Assembly: GCA_965261065.1 (NCBI GenBank)
Contig: OZ253444.1
Coordinates: 1,488,001-1,552,000, forward strand
DNA: 64,000 bases
Reading direction: 5' to 3'
From: JAKZVK01 sp965261065
GTDB lineage: Bacteria; Acidobacteriota; Terriglobia; Bryobacterales; UBA6623
The notes under the pieces are model-generated. The model searched no databases, was not told the origin of the DNA, and was given only the letters and a program-made list of their open reading frames with translations. A program made the position numbers and the translations under genes. Positions within the stretch are counted from its first letter, which is position 1. The number at the start of each line of letters is the position of its first letter. Of the stretch, positions 53,067 through 62,221 are shown in pieces.

Positions 53067-55469
53067 TTAAGGTCTTGAAAAGAAAAGGGGAAATCGGTTC
53101 TCAACCCGCCGCGAACGCCCGCCCGCTCCGGCCGGATTCAGTTCTTGAAGGTCCACCCGCGGCTCGACGGCTTCGTAGGGCTTTGGGTCCGGCTTCGCCG
53201 TAAAAGCGTTGGCCATCGGCGTCGCCGCGGCGTCGAACTGGCTCATCGGACGTAGCCCGAGAATCAGTCCGATTGTCCGCAGCACCGACGCGGTCGTGTA
53301 GAGTGTACTGTCGATCGCGCCACGCTTCACATAAGGACTGACGATAAACGCCAAGGAACGGTGCGAGTCCACATGGTCGGCTCCGTCCTGGGCGTCGTCC
53401 TCGATGATGAACAGCGCTGTCCGGCTCCACGGCTTGCTTCGGCTGACCGCCTCTACCAGCTTGCCCAGCGCGAGGTCGTGTTCGGCCATCATGGCCCGCG
53501 CCGTTCTCTTGCCGGGCTCGCGTCCCGCCGTGTGATCGCCCGGCAGGCGAACCATCATCAGCCGCGGCAGCGCGCCCGCCGCTTCCAGCCGCTCGAAATC
53601 CTGTAGGAAGACATCGACTCGCTCCTGGTCGGGAACGTCGAGGTCAAACGGCGCAAACTCCGGATTCGTGTGAGGGGCCAGCGCCGGGTCGAGCACCGCC
53701 GCCGCCCCGTCAGACCCACGAGCCGTCCACATCCCATAGTTGCGAACCGTGAGGCCTCGCCCCAGAGCGTTCGTCCACAAATACCCTGCCGGAGGAACGG
53801 CGGTGGGCTCCCCTCCCTCGAAGTCGTACACCTGCCGCCGGCGTCCGTAGTAGCTGGGCCACATCTTCTCGACGTAGTCTCCGGCCATGGCACCAGCGCT
53901 CCAGCTCTGGCCGTCGGCGCTCACCGACCCCGTGGCGTAGAAGTTGTCGAGCAGCACGAACTCGCGCGCGATCTTGTGGTGGTTCGGCGTGACCCCGTCG
54001 CCGAAGACTACGAGGCCACGGTCAGCCTTTGCCCCTTCCAGCCCCCCGAGCACCTGGTCGAACGTCCGGTTCTCCTTGAGTACGTAGATGACATGGCGGA
54101 TCGGCGACTCCTCGCCCAACCGGGCGGGGACAGGATTTCCGGCCGGGATGCCCGCATTCTCGGGGAACGCATTCGCGAGCAACTCGTCGCTGTACGGCGT
54201 ATTGGCGATCACTCTTTGCGTGAGCCGCTGATATAACCGCGCACTCAAAGGCGGCAGAATCCCTAGCGAGCCCGTCTCGAGAGACGCCACGTACTGCTGC
54301 TCTTCGCCGCGGCGGTTCGGGTCGGGACCGAGCGGGGCCGCGTGCGACCCGTTGCCCTTGCCGTTCAGGTAGAGCAGCCGCCCGTCGCGGAGACCGCGGA
54401 CCGCGGTCGGGTACCACCCCGTCGGAATGGCCCCCAGTAACTCCGCCCGCGGGCCCGATACGTCGGAAACCACGATCGTGTTGTTCCCCGAGGCAACTGC
54501 ATAAAGCAGTTTTCCGTCCGCGCTCAAGCCGAGCGCGGTCGGCGTCGAGCCCAGCGGCGCCCGTGGCGTCGGGGCGACAGGAATGTGCTCTAGGAGCCGA
54601 AATCGGTTGCCCTTGCTCACGCCCAGCACGGTGACGCTGTTGGTATTCGCGCACGCGACGAACAGCCGGGCGACGATCGGCGGCTGACCCTCCGGCGTTT
54701 CGATCGCGCCGGGCCGCAGCAGCATGTCCGTCGGATGCGGCCCCACCCCGATTCTCTCGATCAACTGTCCGTCCGAGATCCGGTAGAGCCCCACCGTCGA
54801 CTCGGCCCAGTGACTCACCAGCAGCGTCTCCCCGTCGAGGTTGGGAAGCAGGCGGTACGGCCGCCGGCCCGTCTTGAACTCGCCGGTGAGAAAGCCGGTC
54901 GACGCGTTCATCACCGTCACGGAGTTTCGGAACAGGTTGGCTGCATAGAGGAACCGGCCGTCCGCGGAGAGCGTCACATCGCCGATGTGGTCCGAGGGCC
55001 TACGTTTCCGCGGCGGCACGACCGGAAACGTTCGGCCGGCCACCAGCTTGCCGTCGCGGAAATCAAACTCGAACACGCTCGCGGTCGAACCGCCCCCGAC
55101 GTAGACCTTCTCACCGTTGGGGCTGACCGCCAATCCCAACCAGCCGTCTTCCACAGGAACGCGCGCCGTTTCGCGCTCGCCGGCGAGGTTGATTACGCTG
55201 ACCGAAGGCGGTAAGAAACCGCCGTTGAGCACAAGCATGTGCTTTTCATCGGGAGTGACCGCCATCGACATCGGCAGCGTGCTCAGCGGGATTTGCTTGC
55301 CGGCGTGCGTGATGGTCCACCCGTTCGGCAGCACGACGCTACCGTCCGCCTGCAGCCCCACGTGGCGGCGGGGTGACTTTTCCCTCGGCGCTATCTCTTG
55401 AGAAAGCGCGACGTGCAAGCCCACAGCAGCCAAAGCCGCCATGCCAACCAACCGAACGAGTGGTTTCAT
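53067..55469 (-). CDS. Secreted YncE-like beta-propeller / phosphoesterase fusion
   Basis: An 800-residue exported protein with signal peptide (LVGMAALAAVGLHVALSQE). Residues about 45-400 form YncE-type propeller blades (MLVLNGGFLPPSVSVINLAG, RFLYAANLFRNSVTVMNAST). Residues about 455-730 form an alkaline-phosphatase-superfamily phosphoesterase domain: HVIYVLKENRTFDQVLGGLE, LLDNFYATGSVSADGQSWSA, TALFIIEDDAQDGADHVDSH. Such fusions are frequent in Acidobacteriota; substrate unknown. It begins 45 bp downstream of vapC's end. Confidence 0.87.
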   Translation of the reverse strand: MKPLVRLVGMAALAAVGLHVALSQEIAPREKSPRRHVGLQADGSVVLPNGWTITHAGKQIPLSTLPMSMAVTPDEKHMLVLNGGFLPPSVSVINLAGERETARVPVEDGWLGLAVSPNGEKVYVGGGSTASVFEFDFRDGKLVAGRTFPVVPPRKRRPSDHIGDVTLSADGRFLYAANLFRNSVTVMNASTGFLTGEFKTGRRPYRLLPNLDGETLLVSHWAESTVGLYRISDGQLIERIGVGPHPTDMLLRPGAIETPEGQPPIVARLFVACANTNSVTVLGVSKGNRFRLLEHIPVAPTPRAPLGSTPTALGLSADGKLLYAVASGNNTIVVSDVSGPRAELLGAIPTGWYPTAVRGLRDGRLLYLNGKGNGSHAAPLGPDPNRRGEEQQYVASLETGSLGILPPLSARLYQRLTQRVIANTPYSDELLANAFPENAGIPAGNPVPARLGEESPIRHVIYVLKENRTFDQVLGGLEGAKADRGLVVFGDGVTPNHHKIAREFVLLDNFYATGSVSADGQSWSAGAMAGDYVEKMWPSYYGRRRQVYDFEGGEPTAVPPAGYLWTNALGRGLTVRNYGMWTARGSDGAAAVLDPALAPHTNPEFAPFDLDVPDQERVDVFLQDFERLEAAGALPRLMMVRLPGDHTAGREPGKRTARAMMAEHDLALGKLVEAVSRSKPWSRTALFIIEDDAQDGADHVDSHRSLAFIVSPYVKRGAIDSTLYTTASVLRTIGLILGLRPMSQFDAAATPMANAFTAKPDPKPYEAVEPRVDLQELNPAGAGGRSRRVENRFPLFFSRP

Positions 55470-55508
55470 ATGAAGTCGCGACTTACGATCGCGATGGGTC
55501 GGTGGTTG

Positions 55509-55913
55509 CTACACGACCAGCGGTACACCCGTCAAACCCAAATGCCAGTCTGTCGACCAGCATTGTTTCGCCCGAAGATGTTGCATCAAGACGAGACCGT
55601 GGGCGTCCGCCAGCGTGAGTTTTTGATCTTCGTACTTCTTGATGATTCTCTCGCACTGCCCGAGTTGAAGGTTGTCAAACGGCTCCACAGGCAGCTCGGA
55701 GAACTCCTTCACAAAGTTCAAGAACTGAATGGCGCGGCGCTGATCATAACGCCGCAGGAACCAACCGTGCCCTTCGGCAACCACAAGGGCCGAAGTTGCT
55801 AAGACGGGAGGGTCGGAGAAGAGTCGGCGAAACAAAGCGTTATGACTATCGGATCTGTCGAGGAACGCGATCAGCGCCGAGGTATCGACGTAGGCATCAA
55901 TCCTTGCCGCCAT
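55509..55913 (-). CDS. vapC: PIN-domain toxin (VapC family)
   Basis: A 134-residue PIN ribonuclease. Acidic residues: first Asp in AYVDTSALIAFLDRSD, Glu in SALVVAEGHGW, Asp in LTLADAHGLVLMQ and the final Asp in CWSTDWHL. ATG at 55913 overlaps the antitoxin 3' end by 17 bp, the usual toxin-antitoxin arrangement. Targets unknown (VapC toxins usually cleave tRNA or rRNA). Confidence 0.87.
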   Translation of the reverse strand: MAARIDAYVDTSALIAFLDRSDSHNALFRRLFSDPPVLATSALVVAEGHGWFLRRYDQRRAIQFLNFVKEFSELPVEPFDNLQLGQCERIIKKYEDQKLTLADAHGLVLMQHLRAKQCWSTDWHLGLTGVPLVV

Positions 55914-56121
55914 AGACGACCTCATCGATCGACTGGCTGGATCTCGGATCACCCGACTCGACAAAGCCCGCGTACCGCATCCAAGGCTTGCCTTCGTCCG
56001 CGGGCAGCATTTGCCGAATCGCCCGCCGCGCGAACTCCGCCACGGAAATGCCCAACGCCTTCGCCTCTTTTTTTGCCAGCTCGTACTCCCGCTTGTCCAG
56101 GCTGATCTGCGTGCGTATCAT
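55897..56121 (-). CDS. Ribbon-helix-helix antitoxin
   Basis: A 74-residue antitoxin: MIRTQISLDKREYELAKKEA followed by LGISVAEFARRAIRQML is a ribbon-helix-helix DNA-binding N-terminus, and the acidic tail would wrap the toxin. An inverted repeat overlaps its start codon, suggesting autoregulation. Confidence 0.82.
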   Translation of the reverse strand: MIRTQISLDKREYELAKKEAKALGISVAEFARRAIRQMLPADEGKPWMRYAGFVESGDPRSSQSIDEVVYGGKD

Positions 56122-56149
56122 GTTATCAAGCTCCGCCTCTATGATAACA
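56121..56149. promoter_or_regulatory. Operator-like inverted repeat of the toxin-antitoxin pair
   Basis: TGTTATCA (56121-56128), 13 bases, TGATAACA (56142-56149): a perfect 8-bp inverted repeat covering the antitoxin start region. Expected target of the RHH antitoxin. Confidence 0.65.
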
Positions 56150-56190
56150 CTAACATCTGCCGAGTGCAGAGGTCACCCGTCCTACGCGTC

Positions 56191-57840
56191 CTACGGCGAG
56201 AACCGCTGCACAATGGGAAACCGCCGCCCCATCCCAAACGCCTTCGAGGTCACCCGCAACCCCGGCGCCGCCTGTTGCCGCTTGTACTCGTTCCGATCCA
56301 CTTTGCGCGTAACGTCCCGCACTAAATGCAGCGGCAGGCCGAGCGCCTCGGCAATCGCGGCCGGTTCCTCATAGTTCTCCACATACCGCTGCAGGATCGG
56401 CTCGAGCACGTCATACTCCGGCAGCGAATCGCTGTCCTTTTGATCGGGACGCAACTCGGCCGACGGAGGCTTCGTGAACACCGACTCGGGAATGGCCCCC
56501 GGATGACGTTGATTGGCAACCCGCCCCAACTGATACACCATCGATTTCGGCACGTCGCTGATCACGGCCAGACCGCCCGCCATGTCTCCGTAGAGCGTGC
56601 AGTACCCGACGGCCAACTCGCTCTTGTTCCCCGTTGTCAGCACGATCGAGCCGAACTTGTTCGACAGCGCCATCAGCGTGTCTCCCCGCAAACGGGCTTG
56701 CAGGTTCTCCTCGGTGGTGTCCTCCGGCAAATTGGCGAAGACCGGGGCTAGCGTCTTGGTGAACGCCTCGTAGGTTTTGTTGATGCCAATCAGCTCGAAC
56801 CGGATGCCGAGCTTCTCGGCCAAGTGGCGCGCGTCGGTGATGCTGCCTTCCGAGGAATAGGGTCCCGGCATGCCTACGCCGATGACGTTCTCCGCACCGA
56901 GGGCGTCGACCGCGATGGCTACCGTGACCGACGAATCCACGCCGCCGCTCAGCCCAACCAGGGCCGTCTTGAATCCGCACTTGCGCACGTAGTCCCGCGT
57001 ACCGAGCACCAAGGCCTCGTAGACCGCTTCGCACTCGTCTTGCCCCTGCTCATGGACGTCGCCTTGCCCGGTTTCGGTGTCGTAGAAAACCAGGTCCTCG
57101 GCGAACGACCTAGCCCGAGCGCGAAGCTCGCCGTCCGAGCCGACCACCTGGCTCGATCCGTCGAAGACGAGCTGGTCGTTTCCACCGACTTGGTTGACCA
57201 TCACGATGGGCAGGCGTTGCCGCCGCGCCATGGCTTGGAGCATCTCGAAGCGCAGCTTGCGCTTGTGCATGTGGTAGGGCGAAGCAGAGATGTTGATCAA
57301 GCAATCCGCGCCCTGCCTCGCCAATTCCTCGACGGGATCACGCTCGTATCGCCGGCGGTCCCAGAACTGCTTGTCGTTCCACACGTCCTCGCAAACCGTC
57401 ACGCCGAAAGAGCACCCGCCGATGGGCCAGACGTGCTGCTCATGGGCGGGTTCAAAGTAGCGCCACTCATCGAAAACGTCGTAGGTGGGCAGCAGCATCT
57501 TTCGCTGCGTCGCCACGACCTTGCCGTCAGCCAAATAGGCGGCGCAGTTGGTCGTGTGCCGACGCGCATCGGGCTCGGCACGGCCCACGAAACCCGTGAT
57601 CACGCCAATTTTCAGCGCGGCTGTTGCGCCCGCCAGGCGCTCGAGTTCTGCTTCGTTGCGGTCCAGGTAGGCCGGGACTTCAACCAAGTCGCGCGGGGGG
57701 TATCCGCTGACGGCCAGTTCGGGGAAAACCACCAGTTCGGCTCCGCCCTCGGCCGCTCGGCGGGCGACCTCGACCATGCGGTCCACATTGCCGGGAAGGT
57801 CACCGACCGTCGGGTTGATCTGCCCCAGGGCGAGCTTCAT
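56191..57840 (-). CDS. nadE: Glutamine-dependent NAD+ synthetase
   Basis: Final step of NAD synthesis, with an N-terminal nitrilase domain releasing ammonia from glutamine. Glu in VVFPELAVSGYPPRD, Lys in QRKMLLPTYDVFDEWRY and Cys in GVTVCEDVWND form the glutaminase triad; the synthetase domain has the ATP loop LSGGVDSSVTVAIAV and later TTGNKSELAVGYCTLYGDMA. 549 residues, full length. The ATG overlaps the methyltransferase stop by 4 bp. Confidence 0.94.
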   Translation of the reverse strand: MKLALGQINPTVGDLPGNVDRMVEVARRAAEGGAELVVFPELAVSGYPPRDLVEVPAYLDRNEAELERLAGATAALKIGVITGFVGRAEPDARRHTTNCAAYLADGKVVATQRKMLLPTYDVFDEWRYFEPAHEQHVWPIGGCSFGVTVCEDVWNDKQFWDRRRYERDPVEELARQGADCLINISASPYHMHKRKLRFEMLQAMARRQRLPIVMVNQVGGNDQLVFDGSSQVVGSDGELRARARSFAEDLVFYDTETGQGDVHEQGQDECEAVYEALVLGTRDYVRKCGFKTALVGLSGGVDSSVTVAIAVDALGAENVIGVGMPGPYSSEGSITDARHLAEKLGIRFELIGINKTYEAFTKTLAPVFANLPEDTTEENLQARLRGDTLMALSNKFGSIVLTTGNKSELAVGYCTLYGDMAGGLAVISDVPKSMVYQLGRVANQRHPGAIPESVFTKPPSAELRPDQKDSDSLPEYDVLEPILQRYVENYEEPAAIAEALGLPLHLVRDVTRKVDRNEYKRQQAAPGLRVTSKAFGMGRRFPIVQRFSP

Positions 57841-58433
57841 TTCTGCGCTACGAGGGCGGCGGTTCCCTTACCTTCCCACTCTTCCTCGTAGCGTAGCACG
57901 CGAAACTCAGAGAACACTTCGAGCAACTCGTTCGGTTCCAACATGTGCATACGGTGACGCGGACGGCCCGGATAACGGAGCTGATCGACGCTGTAGGTCT
58001 TGTAGATCAGCAGCCCGCCGGGCCGGAGGCAGCGCGCGATCCGCGGGAACAGCGGCCGGTGCAGGTAGAAGAAAACAGCGGCCAGATCGTACGCCTCTTC
58101 GCCGAGGTCGGCCCCGTCGGCTTCAAGATCCAAAGTAACCGGCTCGATCGAAACCACTCGCAATTCAGCCAGACGATTCGCGGACGCCAAGTCCTCCGCC
58201 GAGAAGTCGACCGCCGTGACCGCGAAACCGGCCTGGGCCAGGTAGACCGCGTGCCGTCCGGCACCGCAGGCGAGGTCGAGCGCCCGCTTGCCGTTGAAGG
58301 TGCTCGCCGGCGTGGCCGCGCCGTCATTGAGCAGCGCCCAGTATTTCTTGGATTGCGAGAGAAAGGGATCGATCTCAGAACCGGCATGGTCGCCCCGGTG
58401 GAAGCGTTCATCCCACTCGGTTGCGGACGCCAT
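57837..58433 (-). CDS. Class I SAM-dependent methyltransferase
   Basis: A 198-residue Rossmann-fold methyltransferase. Motif I RALDLACGAGRHAVYLAQAG, motif II VTAVDFSAEDLASA and DLAAVFFYLHRPLFPRIARC are clear; the fold resembles TehB-like enzymes. Substrate unknown. Coupled to nadE by an ATGA overlap. Confidence 0.88.
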   Translation of the reverse strand: MASATEWDERFHRGDHAGSEIDPFLSQSKKYWALLNDGAATPASTFNGKRALDLACGAGRHAVYLAQAGFAVTAVDFSAEDLASANRLAELRVVSIEPVTLDLEADGADLGEEAYDLAAVFFYLHRPLFPRIARCLRPGGLLIYKTYSVDQLRYPGRPRHRMHMLEPNELLEVFSEFRVLRYEEEWEGKGTAALVAQK

Positions 58434-58492
58434 AACAGAAATGCCGCGCGGACCGAAGCCCGGCGCGGCATCGAGATCCCTTGCGATTCGGC

Positions 58493-58819
58493 TTAGGCTT
58501 GGAAGGAACTGCCGCAGCCGCAGGTGGACGTCACGTTGGGGTTGCCGAACTTGAAGCCTGCCCCTTCGAGCGTCTCGACGTAATCCACTTCGCAGTTGTC
58601 CAAGTACAGCATGCTGGCTTGGTCGACGAGGACCTTCAAGTCACCATCGAAGTCGTAAGACTTGTCGAGCGGCAACTGGTCGTTCTCAAAGGCCATCGAG
58701 TACTGAAAGCCCGAGCAGCCTCCGCCGACGACCGAGATCCGCAGCGCCTGCGGCTTGGGGTCCTGCTGCGACATGATCTCTTTGATCTTGCTGACCGCGG
58801 TTTCCGTTAGGCTGATCAT
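58493..58819 (-). CDS. HesB/IscA-family iron-sulfur cluster carrier (ErpA-like)
   Basis: Delivers Fe-S clusters to apoproteins. 108 residues with the three conserved Cys: GGGCSGFQY and the C-terminal STCGCGSSF. The sequence DQASMLYLDNCEVDYVETLE also fits A-type carriers; the extra Cys there is variable. Whether ErpA or IscA cannot be decided. Confidence 0.9.
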   Translation of the reverse strand: MISLTETAVSKIKEIMSQQDPKPQALRISVVGGGCSGFQYSMAFENDQLPLDKSYDFDGDLKVLVDQASMLYLDNCEVDYVETLEGAGFKFGNPNVTSTCGCGSSFQA

Positions 58820-59079
58820 CCTGGCATCTCTCCCCTTCGAGCGACCACGGCAGCCGGCGCTGCCGTGCAGGTCGCGACAATAGGTTCCTATCTGGATTAT
58901 AGGAGACCGGCCCCTTTTTGTCGATAGGGTCGAACAGACTCCCCGAGTCCCTGATCCGTCCGTAAGGAAGCGAGGGCCGGGCGGAGTGGAGCTGAGAGGG
59001 ACATAGGCAAGGGGCGGGAGACGGAGCGGGGCTCAACCAGGCGCGCACCCAATGGGTGCACGATGGCTGGGGTCCAGGC

Positions 59080-59560
59080 ATGGGTCTCAACAAGCAGTTG
59101 CGCAGCCCGGCCGAAGGCGAGTTCCTGTTTGAAATCGACCAGACGCCGCTCGAAGAAACGCTCACTTCCTTCGGCGGCCTGCCGCTGTTTGTGCGGGCAG
59201 CCCGCAGCCTCGGTGTCGCGGTGAGCGTCCAGCGCAACCTGCCGCTCAAGCAACGTCGCCGCAGGCTCGATGAAGCCTCCTACATCGAAAGTTTCTTGAC
59301 GCTCAACGCCGTAGGCGGCGAGTGCCTCGACGACTTCGCCGTGTTGCGCGAGGACCTCGGGATGGCCGAGAGGCTCGGCTACGAGCCGCCTTCGCCCGAA
59401 GCCGCGCGCAAGTTCTGTATCAATTTCACGACGACGAAAAGATCCTCGCCGCGCAACAACAACAGCCTGGCATGCGAGGCTGGCTTGGGCGAGGGGAAAG
59501 GCCGCGGATCTCAAAACCGAGATCCGCGCTCCTCAATACGGTTTCGCCCGGGCCAATCCA
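59080..59560 (+). pseudogene. IS1380-type transposase N-terminal fragment (second lineage)
   Basis: MGLNKQLRSPAEGEFLFEID, TLTSFGGLPLFVRAARSLG and ERLGYEPPSPEAARKF match the N-terminus of a different IS1380-type transposase subgroup from the copies in the island. After RKF the frame shifts (LYQFHDDEKILAAQQQQPG follows in the next phase). The remainder is absent. Confidence 0.7.
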
Positions 59561-59569
59561 AAGCCTAGA

Positions 59570-61414
59570 CTAGTAGTTAAAGAAGAACTCGACGCTGTTG
59601 ATCAGCGCCCACTGGAGGTTCTGGGCGCCGGCGGTGCGGTTTTCCGCCAGTGTGGCTAGGGCGATTTCCTTCTCTTCCCCCGAGGGTGGGCGGGAGAGGG
59701 TGCCGAGAAACATCTCGTCCACAACCTTCTCGTTGTCGGAGTAGGTGTCGAGCAGGTTTTTGATGCGGCTGTCGTCGGTTGCGAGAACGCGCTCGGTCAC
59801 AACCGGTGATTGCATCAGCGCCAGCGGGTGCAGCAGCGATCCGGCCACGGTGCGCGGCGGGGTGTTGCGGTCGGACTGGCCGAAGGTCTTGAGGAATGTC
59901 CGGGTGTCGCGGTCGCCCGCGGGTCCGGCCAGCCGCATCGCCATGCCGACCTTTTCTTCACCGGCCTTGAACTCGCCGGGACGGTCCGTCGCCAACGCGA
60001 TCGCGTCATGCAACTCTTCGGCGTTCAGCCGCCGCACGAACTTTCGCGCGAAGTATTTGGTGTACGACTCCTTCCACTCGCCCGGGAAGCGCGCCGATAA
60101 CTGGTAGGCGCTCGATCGGACGATCGTTCGCATCAGGCGCTTCAGGCTGTGGCCGTTCTCGCGGAAGTCCGTGGCCAGCACTTCGAGCAACTCAGGATGC
60201 GACGCCTGTAACTGCCAGCCTTCGGGCACGTTGTCGGGGTCGAGCCGCGCCAGATCGAACTCGTCGGCCGGCTCGACGATTCCGAAGCCCATCAAGCTCG
60301 CCCAAAAACGGTTCACGATCGCGCGCGCGAACTGTGGATGCGCCGGCAGCATTCGCGCGAGGGCGTCGCGGGGCTCTTCGCCGGGCCGCGGCTCCTCGCC
60401 GGTCATGATAAATGCCGGATTCTCAGGGCCTCCGAGACGCGGCACGCGGACCATGCTGTGCCCTTCGGAGTCGTAACCGGGGTTGCCGTCGTCGATGAGA
60501 AACTCGCCCGACTGCGGCTTGCCATCCTCCCAATACATCAGGTAGCGGCTGCGGCCGAGGAACGAGGCGTACTGGAAGAACTCCGCGCGGGTCTTGCGGC
60601 TGAGCCAGAGGTTGACCTTTTCGAGATGCCCCTGGCCGTCATGGCACGAAACGCACGAGAAGTTGATGCCCAGGAACGCCTTCGAATAATGAATGACCAA
60701 CTCGTCGTGCGTGTCGAGCTGATGCACCATGCTGAGGTCATCGCCGTCCTTCGGCTGCGGCGCGCCTTGGATGTGCTCGCGGGCGATTACGTTCGACGCC
60801 GCGACGACGTGGTTGCTCTTAGCCGAGGACGAGATGATGTCGCGCGCGACTTCGTCAAACGGCCGGTCGGCGCGCAGGTTCTGCTTCATCCAATAGTGGA
60901 AGAGGTTGCGACCGCGGCCCATCTTGCCGTTGGCGCGGAACAAGTCCATGAAGTAGTAGGCCCACTTGTCGACGTAGGGTTCACTGTCAAGCAGCCGCTC
61001 GATCAACCTGTCGCGCTTGGCGGGATCGGTATCGGCCAAGAATTCACGAACCTCGCTGCGCGAAGGGATGCGGCCCGTCAGGTCGAGCGTTACGCGCCGA
61101 AGAAACTCGATGTCGCCGGCCAGGGGCGCGTGCGGCACGGCGTCGAGCTCGATCTTCGAGAAGATGTGCTCGTCGACGAAGTTCCGTCGCGGGACCGAGC
61201 CTGCGGCGGCGTCGGGCGGAAGCGAGCCCGCGATGCGGTCGGTCAACTCAGCGGCGTCGGTCGATTCCGCGCGGTTGAACAGCTCACCGTGAACTTCGGA
61301 GAACTTTTCCGGCGCCAGCACCTCAGGTTGTGCTTGCCGCGGCGCGTCTTTGTTCTGGGCGAACGCCGGCGCGAGGCAACCAGCGAGCAGAACGACGAAC
61401 AGAAGTCGCTTCAT
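59570..61414 (-). CDS. Secreted DUF1549/DUF1553 protein with heme-like CxxCH
   Basis: A 614-residue exported protein with signal peptide (MKRLLFVVLLAGCLAPAFAQ). The DUF1549 part (SKIELDAVPHAPLAGDIEFL, TLDLTGRIPSRSEVREFLAD) is followed by DUF1553 (RAIVNRFWASLMGFGIVEPA, GHSLKRLMRTIVRSSAYQLS). A single CVSCH motif in NFSCVSCHDGQGH could bind heme c. This family is abundant in planctomycetes and acidobacteria; function unknown. ATG 61414 begins the signal peptide. Confidence 0.85.
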   Translation of the reverse strand: MKRLLFVVLLAGCLAPAFAQNKDAPRQAQPEVLAPEKFSEVHGELFNRAESTDAAELTDRIAGSLPPDAAAGSVPRRNFVDEHIFSKIELDAVPHAPLAGDIEFLRRVTLDLTGRIPSRSEVREFLADTDPAKRDRLIERLLDSEPYVDKWAYYFMDLFRANGKMGRGRNLFHYWMKQNLRADRPFDEVARDIISSSAKSNHVVAASNVIAREHIQGAPQPKDGDDLSMVHQLDTHDELVIHYSKAFLGINFSCVSCHDGQGHLEKVNLWLSRKTRAEFFQYASFLGRSRYLMYWEDGKPQSGEFLIDDGNPGYDSEGHSMVRVPRLGGPENPAFIMTGEEPRPGEEPRDALARMLPAHPQFARAIVNRFWASLMGFGIVEPADEFDLARLDPDNVPEGWQLQASHPELLEVLATDFRENGHSLKRLMRTIVRSSAYQLSARFPGEWKESYTKYFARKFVRRLNAEELHDAIALATDRPGEFKAGEEKVGMAMRLAGPAGDRDTRTFLKTFGQSDRNTPPRTVAGSLLHPLALMQSPVVTERVLATDDSRIKNLLDTYSDNEKVVDEMFLGTLSRPPSGEEKEIALATLAENRTAGAQNLQWALINSVEFFFNY

Positions 61415-61513
61415 AACGCCCTCCAGGGCACAATTAGCTAAGTGTATGGTAAGGCGGCTGGTTAGCGATGTCAATTGGGCATGCACTCAGGGTACGCCCA
61501 TGCGTTGGGACAT

Positions 61514-62221
61514 TCAGCCGGCGGTGAAGGCTCTCGCCCGCCGAGCCTTGAGGGCGGAATTCAGCAAGACGAGGAAAGGTTCGATTGCCTGGAAGTGTTT
61601 CGCGATCTGCCGGTAGAGTTTCGGCGTCTCCACGATGTCGGCGGGCAGGTTCGCTCCCGCAAGGAACTGCTTATAGACCAGCAAGTCGGCCGCTGGATGG
61701 TCACTCACGAAGCCCTTGGGGACGCGCTTAAGTTTCTCGCCGCTCATTTCGCCGAACAACCCGCGGAACCCACGGTCGGTCAACACAGCGCGTAGCTCCT
61801 GGTGCCGCGCGGCGAGCATCTGGCGAATCGCCAGCAACTCCTTCGGCCCGGGCGCGTAGATGCCGCCTCCGACCAGAACCTCGTCCGGCCCGATATGAAA
61901 GTAGAGTCCGGCGCCCGCGTGTTTCGGCAGGTCGCGCGGGGTAAACACGGCGGCGATGTGCGTCTTGTAGGGGCTCTTGTCTTTGTTGAACCGAACGTCG
62001 CGATAGATGCGGTAGATGGCTTTCTCCGGAGCTGTCACTAGGTCAAAGCCGGAGCTGCGCAACTCGTCCCCGAGCGCCAGCACCAACTCAATCATGGGGG
62101 CCTTGACCTGCTCGTCGAAGACGCTCTTGCGGGGCAGGAACCATTCACGCTTGTTGTGCGCCTTGAGGCTGCGAAGGAACTTGCGGGCCTCGGGCGGGAA
62201 ACCGGGGAAGGAGTTCGCCAT
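61514..62221 (-). CDS. DUF2461 family protein
   Basis: A 235-residue cytosolic protein matching the DUF2461/TIGR02453 pattern: FPPEARKFLRSLKAHNKREWF, YRIYRDVRFNKDKSPYKTHI and AGLYFHIGPDEVLVGGGIYA. Function unknown. One base separates it from the TPR gene stop. Confidence 0.85.
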   Translation of the reverse strand: MANSFPGFPPEARKFLRSLKAHNKREWFLPRKSVFDEQVKAPMIELVLALGDELRSSGFDLVTAPEKAIYRIYRDVRFNKDKSPYKTHIAAVFTPRDLPKHAGAGLYFHIGPDEVLVGGGIYAPGPKELLAIRQMLAARHQELRAVLTDRGFRGLFGEMSGEKLKRVPKGFVSDHPAADLLVYKQFLAGANLPADIVETPKLYRQIAKHFQAIEPFLVLLNSALKARRARAFTAG

